From Pelobacter sp. UBA6093 (GTDB lineage Bacteria > Desulfobacterota > Desulfuromonadia > Desulfuromonadales > Syntrophotaleaceae): 64,000 nt of DNA. The notes under the pieces are model-generated. The model had not been told where the DNA came from. It ran no database searches and was given only the letters and a program-made list of their open reading frames with translations. The stretch is from contig DIWZ01000011.1 of assembly GCA_002435955.1 (NCBI GenBank), positions 19,857 through 83,856 on the forward strand, in the 5' to 3' direction. The position numbers were made by a program, and so were the translations under genes. Numbering within the stretch: position 1 is the stretch's first letter; each line of letters opens with the position of its first letter. This document shows, piece after piece, positions 17,095 to 26,100 of the stretch.

Positions 17095-18200
17095 ATCGGG
17101 ACTTCTGGCAGGACAAAACTGTCTTTGTCACCGGACATACGGGATTCAAGGGATCCTGGTTGTCGCTTTGGCTGCAACGTCTGAACGCAGCTGTTCACGG
17201 ATATGCGCTGGAACCGCCGTCCTCCACCAACCTCTTCAACACGGCCCGGGTTGCCGACGGGATGCAGTCCACGACTGCCGATGTCCGAAATTTGCCGGAC
17301 CTTCAAAAAGCCATGCAGGCGGCCCAGCCGGAAATTGCTTTTCATCTCGCCGCGCAGCCTCTGGTCCGAGCCTCCTATCATAATCCGGTGGATACCTTTG
17401 CCGCCAACGTCATGGGAACGGTCAACTTTCTGGAAGCGGTCCGATGCACCCCGTCGGTGCGTGTCGCGGTGGTGGTCACCAGCGACAAATGCTACGAAAA
17501 CGGTCAGGGAACCATGACGTTTCGGGAAACCGACCGGATGGGCGGCAACGATCCTTATTCCAGCAGCAAGGGTTGTGCGGAGCTGGTTACCGCCGCCTAC
17601 CGCCGATCATTTTTCAACGAGGGCAAGGCCGCGATCGCCACAGCCCGCGCCGGAAACGTCATCGGCGGCGGCGACTGGGCCGATGACCGACTTATCCCCG
17701 ACCTGGTCAGGGCGTTCGCGGAAAAACGCCCTCTGGCTTTGCGTTATCCGCAGGCAGTGCGCCCCTGGCAGCATGTGCTGGAGCCACTGCGGGGCTACCT
17801 GATGCTGGCCGAACAATTGTGGCAGAATCCAGGCATTTCGGATGGGGGCTGGAACTTCGGTCCCGGCAGCGACGATGCCTGGCCGGTCATCGAGGTGGTC
17901 CGCACAGCTGCCCGCATCTGGGGGGAAGGAGCGCGATGGGTCGCCAGCACCAACGCGTCGCTCCATGAAGCGCATTACCTCAATCTCGACTGCTCTCTGG
18001 CCCGCGAGAATCTGCGCTGGATACCTGCCACCTGCCTCGAACAGGCCCTCGACTGGACCCTGACCTGGTACCGCATCCATCTGGATGGGGCAACCGATAT
18101 GCGGGCGATCACCGAAGCGCAAATTGCCCGTTACGAACATCTTGCAATGCCTGCGGGGCATAACCCCGAATTCCTGATGGGAGCCCGTTGTGCTGGATAA
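17085..18200 (+). CDS. rfbG: CDP-glucose 4,6-dehydratase RfbG
   Basis: 371 aa from ATG 17085, overlapping rfbF by 10 nt. It converts CDP-glucose to CDP-4-keto-6-deoxyglucose with bound NAD. Extended SDR features: VTGHTGFKGSWLSLWL (about 15-30), LAAQPLVRASYHNP (about 87-100), VVVTSDKCYEN (about 127) with the active-site Ser/Asp/Lys, YSSSKGCAEL (about 157) with the catalytic Tyr and Lys, and RAGNVIGGGDWADDRLIPD. These match the CDP-glucose rather than dTDP-glucose dehydratases. The operon partners rfbF and rfbH agree. Confidence 0.95.
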   Translation: MGVNRDFWQDKTVFVTGHTGFKGSWLSLWLQRLNAAVHGYALEPPSSTNLFNTARVADGMQSTTADVRNLPDLQKAMQAAQPEIAFHLAAQPLVRASYHNPVDTFAANVMGTVNFLEAVRCTPSVRVAVVVTSDKCYENGQGTMTFRETDRMGGNDPYSSSKGCAELVTAAYRRSFFNEGKAAIATARAGNVIGGGDWADDRLIPDLVRAFAEKRPLALRYPQAVRPWQHVLEPLRGYLMLAEQLWQNPGISDGGWNFGPGSDDAWPVIEVVRTAARIWGEGARWVASTNASLHEAHYLNLDCSLARENLRWIPATCLEQALDWTLTWYRIHLDGATDMRAITEAQIARYEHLAMPAGHNPEFLMGARCAG

Positions 18201-19545
18201 ACGTGAACAGGAACTGCGGCAAAAGGCGATTGATGCGGCGATGGACTATTGTCGGCATGTTCATACAGACAAAAAACAAGCCTTTGCGCCGGGCGACCGC
18301 ATTGCTTACGGCGGACGTATTTTTGACGAACAGGACATGGCCCATCTGGTGGATGCCTCCCTGGATTTCTGGCTTACCGCCGGACGTTACGCATCCCGCT
18401 TCGAGTCGGAGTTAGCTCGTTACCTCGGAACCGGCTATTGTTCCCTCGCCAATTCGGGATCATCGGCGAATCTTCTGGCCTTCATGGCGTTGACCTCCCC
18501 GATCTTGGGCGCGCGACGCATCCGGTCGGGGGATGAAGTCATCACCGTAGCCGCCGGGTTCCCCACCACCGTGACTCCCATTATTCAATACGGAGCCATC
18601 CCGGTGTTCGTGGATGTCTCCCTGCCGACCTACAATATCCAGGTATCCGATCTGGAGGAAGCTCTGTCCCCCAGAACCAGGGCGGTCATGCTGGCGCACA
18701 CCCTGGGCAACCCGTTTGATCTGCAGACGGTAATGGCCTTCTGCGAAAAGCACAACTTATGGCTGATCGAGGACAATTGCGATGCCCTCGGTTCCCGATA
18801 CCGGATCGACAACGCCTGGCATTACACCGGAACGGTTGGCCACCTGGGCACCTCCAGTTTCTATCCGCCGCACCACATGACCACCGGCGAGGGTGGAGCC
18901 GTCTATACCAACGACCTCCAAATGAAAAAACTGGTCGAGTCGTTCCGGGACTGGGGCCGCGACTGCTGGTGCGCCTCCGGCCACGACAATTCCTGCGGCA
19001 ACCGTTTTACCCGGCAATTCGGTGATCTTCCCTTCGGGTATGACCATAAATACGTCTATTCCCATTTTGGCTACAACCTCAAGATGACCGACATGCAGGC
19101 CGCCATCGGCTGTTCGCAGCTGGAAAAACTGCCATTGTTTGTCGAGGCCAGGAAAAGGAACTGGCAAATCCTCAGAGACGGCCTTGCCGACACGCAGGAG
19201 CTTCTGGTGCTGCCGGAAGCCACCGCCAACTCCGATCCCGCGTGGTTCGGATTTCCCATTACGGTCAAACCCGCGGCTCCTTTTTCAAGGGATCAGCTGG
19301 TCAACCATCTTGAACAATGCGGCATCCAGACCCGCATGCTGTTTGCCGGGAATCTGGTCAAACACCCCTGCTTCGACGAAATGCGCCGCGCCGGTACCGG
19401 TTATCGCACGGTCGGCGATCTGGCGGTTACCGACCGGATCATGTGCGACACCTTCTGGCTGGGGGTCTATCCGGGCCTGACCGGCCCCATGCTGGATCAC
19501 ATGTTGAACGTGATACACGAATTTGTGGCGTCCGTATGCAGATAA
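18190..19545 (+). CDS. rfbH: CDP-4-keto-6-deoxyglucose 3-dehydratase RfbH (E1)
   Basis: 451 aa from GTG 18190 with GGGAG upstream; overlaps rfbG by 11 nt. E1 is a pyridoxamine-phosphate, iron-sulfur enzyme that removes the C3 hydroxyl. The fold is that of a sugar aminotransferase, but the Schiff-base lysine is replaced by histidine in YPPHHMTTGEGG (His228/229), the E1 hallmark. DCWC followed by NSC (about residues 258-268) supplies cluster-binding cysteines. E1 normally works with an NADH reductase (E3); none is seen nearby. The next two genes look like the epimerase and reductase that finish an ascarylose-type sugar. Confidence 0.95.
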   Translation: MLDKREQELRQKAIDAAMDYCRHVHTDKKQAFAPGDRIAYGGRIFDEQDMAHLVDASLDFWLTAGRYASRFESELARYLGTGYCSLANSGSSANLLAFMALTSPILGARRIRSGDEVITVAAGFPTTVTPIIQYGAIPVFVDVSLPTYNIQVSDLEEALSPRTRAVMLAHTLGNPFDLQTVMAFCEKHNLWLIEDNCDALGSRYRIDNAWHYTGTVGHLGTSSFYPPHHMTTGEGGAVYTNDLQMKKLVESFRDWGRDCWCASGHDNSCGNRFTRQFGDLPFGYDHKYVYSHFGYNLKMTDMQAAIGCSQLEKLPLFVEARKRNWQILRDGLADTQELLVLPEATANSDPAWFGFPITVKPAAPFSRDQLVNHLEQCGIQTRMLFAGNLVKHPCFDEMRRAGTGYRTVGDLAVTDRIMCDTFWLGVYPGLTGPMLDHMLNVIHEFVASVCR

Positions 19546-20093
19546 CGGTCATGGAAACCGCCATAGCGGGATGTTACGAGATCCTCCCGAAGGTGGTCGG
19601 CGACACTCGCGGATCCTTCGTCAAGACCTTTCATGCGGAGACTTTTTCCAACTACGGACTATGCACCGATTGGCCGGAGGAATATTTTTCCATATCCAGG
19701 CGGGGCGTTCTGCGCGGGCTGCATTTTCAAACCCCTCCGCATCACCATGACAAGCTTGTTTACTGCGTCGAGGGAGCCGTGCTGGATGCGGTGGTGGATT
19801 TGCGCAAAGGCTCGCCCAGTTTTGGAAATCACCTGGTTCTTGAACTGACGGCGGACAAAGCCAATATGCTGTACATTCCCAACGGCATCGCGCATGGCTT
19901 TTATGTCGTGAGCGACTCGGCCACCATGATGTATAAGGTCTCGTCGATGTACGCTCCCGAGCATGATACAGGCATTCGCTGGAATTCCGCCGGGATCGGC
20001 TGGCCGGACGCAAAGCCCATCGTCTCCGCAAGGGACGCAGGGCTGCCGGCATTTTGCGCGTTCGAATCCCCCTTCGATCTGAGGGGCAGGTAG
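19536..20093 (+). CDS. Sugar 3,5- or 5-epimerase, RmlC/AscE family
   Basis: 185 aa from ATG 19536, overlapping rfbH by 10 nt. Cupin fold epimerase with DTRGSFVKTFH near the N-terminus, the catalytic histidine in RGLHFQ (about residue 60), VVDLRKGSP, the AHGFYV turn and a tyrosine in VSSMYAPEHDTGIRW. After rfbFGH such an enzyme is expected to invert C5 of the CDP-4-keto-3,6-dideoxyhexose, as AscE does in CDP-ascarylose synthesis. Assignment to AscE rather than a dTDP-rhamnose epimerase rests on context. Confidence 0.85.
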   Translation: MQITVMETAIAGCYEILPKVVGDTRGSFVKTFHAETFSNYGLCTDWPEEYFSISRRGVLRGLHFQTPPHHHDKLVYCVEGAVLDAVVDLRKGSPSFGNHLVLELTADKANMLYIPNGIAHGFYVVSDSATMMYKVSSMYAPEHDTGIRWNSAGIGWPDAKPIVSARDAGLPAFCAFESPFDLRGR

Positions 20094-20094
20094 C

Positions 20095-20943
20095 ATGCAC
20101 GTATTGGTCACCGGCGCCACAGGTTTTATCGGTCGGCATGTTGTCGCCGGCCTGCTGCAAAAAGGGCATCAGGTTACGGCCGTTGCCCGAAACGAAAACA
20201 AAGCCCGGACGATGGCCTGGTTCGAGCAGGTACGTTTCCTGCCCTGTGACATCCATCAGGCTACTACCGAGGTTGAAAATTTTGGTCCGCAGGACGCGGT
20301 CGTTCACCTGGCCTGGCCGGGGCTGCCGAACTACAAATCTCTTGTCCATATCGAGGAGACCCTGCCGGCGGACTACCGGTTTTTAAAAAACCTGCTGTGC
20401 GCCGGAATAAAGCATCTGGTCGTCGCCGGCACCTGCTTTGAGTATGGCATGCAAAATGGCCAACTCAGCGAAGCTATGACGACCCATCCGGTTACCCCTT
20501 ACGGTCTTGCCAAGGACAGCCTGCGCAAATTTCTCCAGACTCTTCAGGGCAGCCAGCCGTTTTGCCTGCAATGGGCACGGCTGTTTTACACCTACGGCGA
20601 AGGCCAAAACCCGGGCAGCCTGCTGGCCCAGGTGAATCAGGCGATAGACAATGGAGATAAGATGTTCAACATGTCCGGCGGCGAGCAATTGCGGGATTAC
20701 CTGCCGGTCGAGGATATCGCCGCCTGCCTGATCGCCTTGCTTGAACATCCGGATTTTGACGGCGTGGTGAATATTTGCAGCGGCGGGCCGGTTTCCGTGC
20801 GCAAGCTGGTTGAGGATCACCTGGCGAAAAAAGCGGCCGCCATCCCATTGAACCTTGGATATTACCCCTATCCCGATTACGAACCGATGGCATTTTGGGG
20901 CGATGATGCAAAGTTAAAGGAAATCCTCGCTGACGGGCGGTAA
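20095..20943 (+). CDS. NAD-dependent sugar epimerase/reductase (SDR), possibly AscF/AbeE role
   Basis: 282 aa, starting 1 nt after the epimerase gene. Extended SDR: VLVTGATGFIGRHVV at the N-terminus, VVHLAWPGLPNY (about 65), VVAGTCFEYG (about 107), catalytic YGLAK (about 137), and a C-terminal sugar-binding region with GEQLRDYLPVEDIA. Its place as the last of five sugar-nucleotide genes suggests it reduces C4 of the CDP-3,6-dideoxy-4-keto sugar to give the final CDP-dideoxyhexose. Other epimerase roles are possible. Confidence 0.82.
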   Translation: MHVLVTGATGFIGRHVVAGLLQKGHQVTAVARNENKARTMAWFEQVRFLPCDIHQATTEVENFGPQDAVVHLAWPGLPNYKSLVHIEETLPADYRFLKNLLCAGIKHLVVAGTCFEYGMQNGQLSEAMTTHPVTPYGLAKDSLRKFLQTLQGSQPFCLQWARLFYTYGEGQNPGSLLAQVNQAIDNGDKMFNMSGGEQLRDYLPVEDIAACLIALLEHPDFDGVVNICSGGPVSVRKLVEDHLAKKAAAIPLNLGYYPYPDYEPMAFWGDDAKLKEILADGR

Positions 20944-21025
20944 ATACCCGTACATAACCGAATCAGAAGTGATCCCCGGCACCAACAACCGCTTTTTGCA
21001 ACCATTCCCGGATTGGCGAATAACC

Positions 21026-22042
21026 ATGAAAGCTGAAATCAAGCCCCGTATCAATCAGACAGGCCGCAACCGTCTCGAAACGGTCATTCCCCTATCGACC
21101 CCCTTCGTCCTGTTTGTCGACCCCTCCAGCGCCTGCAATTTCAAATGCAGATTCTGCCCTACCGGAGAGCGGCAATTGATTCAGGACACCGGTCGCTGGC
21201 AGGGAAACATGAATTTTGATCTGTTCAGGAAAATCATCGACGACCTTGCCGGGTTCGACCGTCCGATCAAAGTCCTGAGGCTCTACAAGGAAGGAGAACC
21301 GTTTCTCAACCCCTGCTTTGCCGACATGGTCCGTTACGCCAAGCAATCGGGCTGCGTGGAGGCTGTCGACACCACGACCAACGGCTCCCTGTTGACCCCG
21401 GAGCGCGTCGGACCGGCGCTGGAAGCCGGACTCGATCGCATCAACATTTCGGTGGACGGTCTGAGCGACGCGCAATTTCTCGAGTTTGCCAGGGTTAAAG
21501 TCGACTTCAGGGGATTCGTCAACAACATCCGGCAACTGTTTGAGATGAAGGGCGACTGCGAAATCTGCATCAAGACTGCCGGAGACTTCCTTTCCGAAGC
21601 GGATAAGGAAATGTTTTACCGCACCTTTGGAGACTATGCGGACCGGATTTTTATCGAAAATGTGGCCCCCTGCTGGCCCGAGTTCGATGTGCAGGATCGG
21701 TTGGGCATCTCCATCGCCAAGGGTATCTACGATCAGCCCGTGGAGAACATAAAAACCTGTCCCTATATTTTCTACTCGCTGACGGTTAATTCCGACGGCA
21801 CCGTCAGCCTCTGCTTCCTGGACTGGGCGCGAAAGTTGATGGTCGGGGATGTCCGCCAGCAGAGCCTGAAAGATATCTGGAACGGTAACGCGTTACACCT
21901 CCACCGGCGGGAACATCTGCGGGGCAACAGAGGCAACCAACCCGTTTGCCATGCCTGCGGACAGCTTTCGCATGGCGCCGCCGACAATATCGATCCGTAT
22001 GCCGCGCAGCTTCTGACACGTTTGGAAAAGCAACGCCCATGA
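21026..22042 (+). CDS. Radical SAM/SPASM protein
   Basis: 338 aa from ATG 21026. The radical SAM cluster motif is CNFKCRFC (about residues 35-42), followed by a GEP motif in LYKEGEPFLNP (about 92). The C-terminal SPASM-like region has SLCFLDW (about 270) and CHACGQ (about 320) for an auxiliary cluster. A sister protein is at 26101 with the same start of the motif (STPF/ATPF before the cysteines). Such proteins in glycan loci may perform radical epimerisation, dehydrogenation or carbon-carbon chemistry on sugars, but the substrate cannot be named. It overlaps the next gene by 4 nt. Confidence 0.85.
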   Translation: MKAEIKPRINQTGRNRLETVIPLSTPFVLFVDPSSACNFKCRFCPTGERQLIQDTGRWQGNMNFDLFRKIIDDLAGFDRPIKVLRLYKEGEPFLNPCFADMVRYAKQSGCVEAVDTTTNGSLLTPERVGPALEAGLDRINISVDGLSDAQFLEFARVKVDFRGFVNNIRQLFEMKGDCEICIKTAGDFLSEADKEMFYRTFGDYADRIFIENVAPCWPEFDVQDRLGISIAKGIYDQPVENIKTCPYIFYSLTVNSDGTVSLCFLDWARKLMVGDVRQQSLKDIWNGNALHLHRREHLRGNRGNQPVCHACGQLSHGAADNIDPYAAQLLTRLEKQRP

Positions 22043-23361
22043 GTCTTCAGGTGCTCCATATCACGGCACACCTGGGAGGCGGAGTCGGTCAGGCCTTGGG
22101 CGGGCTGGTGCAAAAGGCACCGGGGCCGATGGGTATAATTCACCGCATCGCCTGCCTGGAGCAACCGGAAAAACTGCAGTTCGTTCGGCAGATCGAGACC
22201 GGAGGGATCGAGGTGGTGCCGGCCCCCTCCATGGACGAACTGAAATGCCTTATAGCGGATGCCGACATTGTCCAGCTGGAATGGTGGGGCCATCCGGCGG
22301 TCATGTCGGCTCTGTGCCAGGCCGCGCTGCCCGCCATGCGTCTGCTCCTGTGGTGCCATGTTTCCGGCCTTGACTCTCCGGTGCTCCCGGCAACCCTGAT
22401 GAAAGCCGCTCACCAGTGTCTCTTCACCTCCCCTGCTTCGATGCAGACGCCCGAAGTCCAGAGCCTGCCGGAAACGGCCAGACAGCACTTGGGGGTGGTG
22501 CACAGCGCCGGGGGGATCGATCATCTTCCCTCCCCTGCACGTTGTCCGGAAGAACCGATGGTTGCCGGCTATCTGGGCAGTCTCAACTTCGCCAAACTGC
22601 ACCCGTGGTACGCTGGGTTTCTGGCCCGGGTGGGGCTGCCGGGATTCAAGGTTCGAATGATCGGCGACGCGACGAACAAGAAAACCCTCGAAGAAGACTG
22701 TGAACGGCTAGGCTGTCCCAACATTCTCGATTTCAGAGGCTACTGCACAGACATTGTCACGGAACTCTCGTCCATCAACGTCATGCCCTACATCCTCAAT
22801 CCCCGGCACTACGGCACCACGGAAAACGCTCTCCTGGAAGCCATGGCCATGGGAGTGGTACCCGTCGTCCTGAACAACGCCGCCGAATCCTGCCTGATCC
22901 AGGATGGCGAAACGGGTTGCATCGTATCCACCCCACAGGAATTCGGTGAGGCCATGCGCTGGCTTCACAATCATCCGGAAGAAAGAGTCCGCATCGGCCG
23001 GCAAGCCGCGGAATCCGTCCGCCAGCGGTTCCCGGCCGAATCGATGAGAAAGGCCTTCGCTTCGCACTATCGGCGGTTGCTGTCCCGGCAGAAAAAACAG
23101 ATTCTGTTTGCCGATCTGCTTGGCCCAAATCCCGCGCGCTGGTTCCTGAGCACCCAGCGTCATCCCGATTTTTTCCTTGCGCCGGAAATGAATCCCAGTC
23201 TGGTGGACCACTTCTCACTCCACGGATTGTTTGAGCAAACCAAGGGCTCAGCGATTCACTATGCCGCAAATTTTCCCCAGGACCCGACACTGCGCAAATG
23301 GAAAGAACGGCTGATTGCACTGGAAGCATCACTGGACAGGAATATAAGGACACCGTTATGA
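22039..23361 (+). CDS. Glycosyltransferase family 1/4-like
   Basis: 440 aa, ATGA overlap with the radical SAM gene. GT-B protein: ITAHLGGGVGQALGG at the N-terminus, a linker with YLGSLNFAKLHPWYAGFL (about 170), and the family 4 donor site ALLEAMAMGVVPVVLNNAAESCLIQDGETG (read at about 268-297) with the E-x7-E-like pair. It would transfer an activated sugar to a glycan or lipid in the cytoplasm. About 100 residues at the C-terminus after SMRKAFASHYRRL are extra and unrecognised. The operon implies a role in assembling the island's glycan. Confidence 0.82.
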   Translation: MSLQVLHITAHLGGGVGQALGGLVQKAPGPMGIIHRIACLEQPEKLQFVRQIETGGIEVVPAPSMDELKCLIADADIVQLEWWGHPAVMSALCQAALPAMRLLLWCHVSGLDSPVLPATLMKAAHQCLFTSPASMQTPEVQSLPETARQHLGVVHSAGGIDHLPSPARCPEEPMVAGYLGSLNFAKLHPWYAGFLARVGLPGFKVRMIGDATNKKTLEEDCERLGCPNILDFRGYCTDIVTELSSINVMPYILNPRHYGTTENALLEAMAMGVVPVVLNNAAESCLIQDGETGCIVSTPQEFGEAMRWLHNHPEERVRIGRQAAESVRQRFPAESMRKAFASHYRRLLSRQKKQILFADLLGPNPARWFLSTQRHPDFFLAPEMNPSLVDHFSLHGLFEQTKGSAIHYAANFPQDPTLRKWKERLIALEASLDRNIRTPL

Positions 23362-24581
23362 GCCTTGCAAGCTGCCCCATCTGCGGATCGCAGGACAACA
23401 TAAATCTTCTCGATTTGAACTGTGGCAATCTTGATGCATCGTCTCTCTATCCGAGGGTCAGGCTGACATGCTGCGGCGGTTGCGGCCATGGCTACAACAG
23501 GCTTTCACCCTCCGAAATTGCAGGGCTCGCATCCTACTACAACGATGAGTATGCCCCGACAAATCTTCGCTCCATTGTTAAAACCGGCGACCTGCCCGGC
23601 AGTGCAAGCGAAATCACGCACAACAGGTACGAGCACCTGTTCAAGCTGCTGAGCCCGCACCTGCAAAAAAACGCATCCATCCTGGATGTGGGCTGTGCCG
23701 CAGGGGGCTTTCTCGACTTTCTCAAGGCCAGGGGATATTCCCGATTGTATGGCGTGGAACCGACAACGGCCTACCTGGAAAAAGCCCGACATGGTGGCTA
23801 CAACGTACGGGTCGGCCACGCGGAAGACCTCGGATTTGAAACGGATATGTTTGACGCGCTGGTCATTGAACAGGTGATGGAACACCTGATCGATCCTGCA
23901 AGCGCCTTTAAGGAGGCAGCGAGAGTGCTCAAGGAGGGAGGAGTCCTGTGCCTTGGAGTCCCGGATGCTTCCAGGTATGACGATTTCTACTACTTTGATT
24001 TTTATTGGCTGCTGATGAGGGAACACATCCAGCATTTCACAATCCGGAGCCTTTCTCGACTGGCCTCTGAGCATGGCTTTGAACTTATCGAGTATCAGCA
24101 GACGGCTTTGCCCCTCATGGGAGCGGCCATGATCATGCCGAACCTGTCAGCCTGCTTTCGGTTCAAGGGGCCGGGCCGACGGGAAAATCATGCGGAAGCG
24201 GTTCCCAACCCTCAAATATTTAAAAAATATGTCGATAAGGAATCAGCCCGGCTTGGCGTCAAGCGGGCGCAAATCGAAACGCTGACCAGGGATAGGAAGC
24301 CTGTCTATGTATGGGGGATAGGCAGAGAATGCCTTTATCTGTTCGAAGCTGCAGGGATGAAACATTGCGATGTCCGCGGACTCATCGACCTCAACCCCTT
24401 CAAACAACAGAACGCCACGGTTCAGGGCATGGAAATATCCCCTCCGGACATCCTGACCCATGCGCCGCAACAGAGTGTTCTGATCATCGGTGCCCTGGCC
24501 CATGAAAAGGACATCCTGCGAAGGCTTGACGCTCTGGCTTATCCGGGTACGGTCCTGGCATTAACATCCGCCGGGTCATAG
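23358..24581 (+). CDS. Zn-ribbon SAM methyltransferase, second sugar C-methyltransferase-like
   Basis: 407 aa, exactly the length of the protein at 15029 and with the same three-part layout. N-terminal cysteines are CPICGS (about 6) and CGGCGHGY (about 39). The SAM domain has ILDVGCAAGGFLDFL (about 112) and EQVMEHLIDPASAF (about 175). The C-terminal domain has VYVWGIGRECLYLF (about 317). ATG 23358 overlaps the upstream gene by 4 nt with AAGGA in front. TylC3-like enzymes methylate carbon of keto-deoxysugars; two of them suggest two methylated sugars or two steps. Confidence 0.78.
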   Translation: MSLASCPICGSQDNINLLDLNCGNLDASSLYPRVRLTCCGGCGHGYNRLSPSEIAGLASYYNDEYAPTNLRSIVKTGDLPGSASEITHNRYEHLFKLLSPHLQKNASILDVGCAAGGFLDFLKARGYSRLYGVEPTTAYLEKARHGGYNVRVGHAEDLGFETDMFDALVIEQVMEHLIDPASAFKEAARVLKEGGVLCLGVPDASRYDDFYYFDFYWLLMREHIQHFTIRSLSRLASEHGFELIEYQQTALPLMGAAMIMPNLSACFRFKGPGRRENHAEAVPNPQIFKKYVDKESARLGVKRAQIETLTRDRKPVYVWGIGRECLYLFEAAGMKHCDVRGLIDLNPFKQQNATVQGMEISPPDILTHAPQQSVLIIGALAHEKDILRRLDALAYPGTVLALTSAGS

Positions 24582-24640
24582 ACGTGCTGCCTGCTTGCCG
24601 TTATACGGCCAGGTTTGATTTTCGCTAAGGATTCCCCACA

Positions 24641-26059
24641 TTGAACGTATTACTCGTATCACCCTATACCCTTGGACATGTTAAACGGGTCGACCGACAA
24701 CCCTCCCTGGCGCTTCTGCACCTCGCCTCCGTGTTGCGCGATGCCGACCATTGCCCCTGCATTTTTGATCTGAATACCCTGCCCGTGCCGGACGGGGAAC
24801 ACGCCGAAAAAAATTATACGCATGCCGTCCTGCAGACCGTCGCAGAAAAGCTCCCGGGGATGATCGGACTCAATTGCCTGCTGTCTGAACATTTCCCCTA
24901 TATGCGCAGGCTGGCAAAGGCCATAAAAGCCCAATATCCGAACCTGCCTATCGTCATTGGCGGTCTGCACCCGACACTCTTTTCCAAAGAGATCATCGGC
25001 AACTGTCCCGAGATCGACGTAGCCGTAATGGGCGAGGGAGAAGAACAGATCGTTGCCCTGGCAAACCACTTTTCATCCGTGGAGCCTTCCGCCATCGATC
25101 ATATCGATGCCATCTGTTTTCGCAACCCCACGGGTATGCTTCAACAGAATCCCCGCAACGGATTCATCACCGACTTGAACAGCCTGCCGGGGCCCGCTTG
25201 GGATCTGGTGCATTTCCCCGAATATTTCACCGATCATTCCAGCTGGCACAATCCCAGAGGGCTGGACATAAAAATGTCCGTTCCTGTATTAACCAGCCGC
25301 AGTTGCCCCTACGACTGCAGTTTCTGCTCGGTTCATCCCCTGATGGGGCGTGGTCTCAGACTGCGGGACCCCATTAAAGTGGTGGACGAGATGGAGATGT
25401 TGTACCGTAAACACGATCTCAATTACTTTGGATTTTTGGATGACAATCTCACTTTGAAAAAATCCCATGTCATGGCCATTTGCAACGAGATCGTAAAGAG
25501 AGGGATGAAGATTCAATTTGAATCCATAAACGGTTACAATCTCGCGTCCCTAGATGATGAAATTATCCACGCCATGGTTCAGGCCGGTTGTGTTTATGTC
25601 ATTTTACCGATAGAGCATGGATCGGATCACATCAGAAATACCGTGATAGGCAAACACCTGGCCCGTGAAAAAATTTACGAAGTCGTTTCTCTTTACAAAA
25701 AGTACAAGCTGCTCACCCGCGGATACTACATCATGGGTTTCCCCGAAGAAACGACCGAGACACTTATGGAAACCTATAATTTAATTTTGGAATTACAGCT
25801 TGACATGAACAACGTGTTTAATCTTATCCCCTTTCCCGGCACCCGAATATTCGAACAGGCTTTGAGGGATGATTTATTTATCAACGACGTTGATCCGAGC
25901 CGGCTTTGGACTGGAGAGTTCGGGCTCCACGCGGATGCGCAACATGAGTTTTATATCAAGCCGTATGCAATGGAAATAGAGGAGCTCCTCGCGTTCAGGA
26001 AAAAATTCGACGAGCTTCGATTGTTTTCCGATCGCATGAAATCAAAAATCAGCTCCTAG
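24641..26059 (+). CDS. B12-binding-domain radical SAM protein
   Basis: 472 aa, TTG start with AAGGA 9 nt upstream. The N-terminal Rossmann-like B12-binding region runs to about residue 150 and includes IGLNCLLSEHFPYM and VIGGLHPTLFSKEI; the classical DxHxxG is not evident, so cobalamin may bind base-off or weakly. The radical SAM motif is CPYDCSFC (about 223-230) followed by FGFLDDNLT and a BATS-like barrel end. Family members methylate or rearrange unreactive carbons, in line with branched-sugar chemistry nearby. This gene and the next are richer in A+T than their neighbours. Confidence 0.85.
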   Translation: MNVLLVSPYTLGHVKRVDRQPSLALLHLASVLRDADHCPCIFDLNTLPVPDGEHAEKNYTHAVLQTVAEKLPGMIGLNCLLSEHFPYMRRLAKAIKAQYPNLPIVIGGLHPTLFSKEIIGNCPEIDVAVMGEGEEQIVALANHFSSVEPSAIDHIDAICFRNPTGMLQQNPRNGFITDLNSLPGPAWDLVHFPEYFTDHSSWHNPRGLDIKMSVPVLTSRSCPYDCSFCSVHPLMGRGLRLRDPIKVVDEMEMLYRKHDLNYFGFLDDNLTLKKSHVMAICNEIVKRGMKIQFESINGYNLASLDDEIIHAMVQAGCVYVILPIEHGSDHIRNTVIGKHLAREKIYEVVSLYKKYKLLTRGYYIMGFPEETTETLMETYNLILELQLDMNNVFNLIPFPGTRIFEQALRDDLFINDVDPSRLWTGEFGLHADAQHEFYIKPYAMEIEELLAFRKKFDELRLFSDRMKSKISS

Positions 26060-26100
26060 GCTCCATATTAATAGCAAACCGCCAACACCAGAGGATAGTT

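Noticed and set aside
20055..20075. GTTCGAATCCC, like a tRNA T-loop
   Set aside because: It is in frame in the epimerase gene, and no acceptor or anticodon stem can be formed around it.
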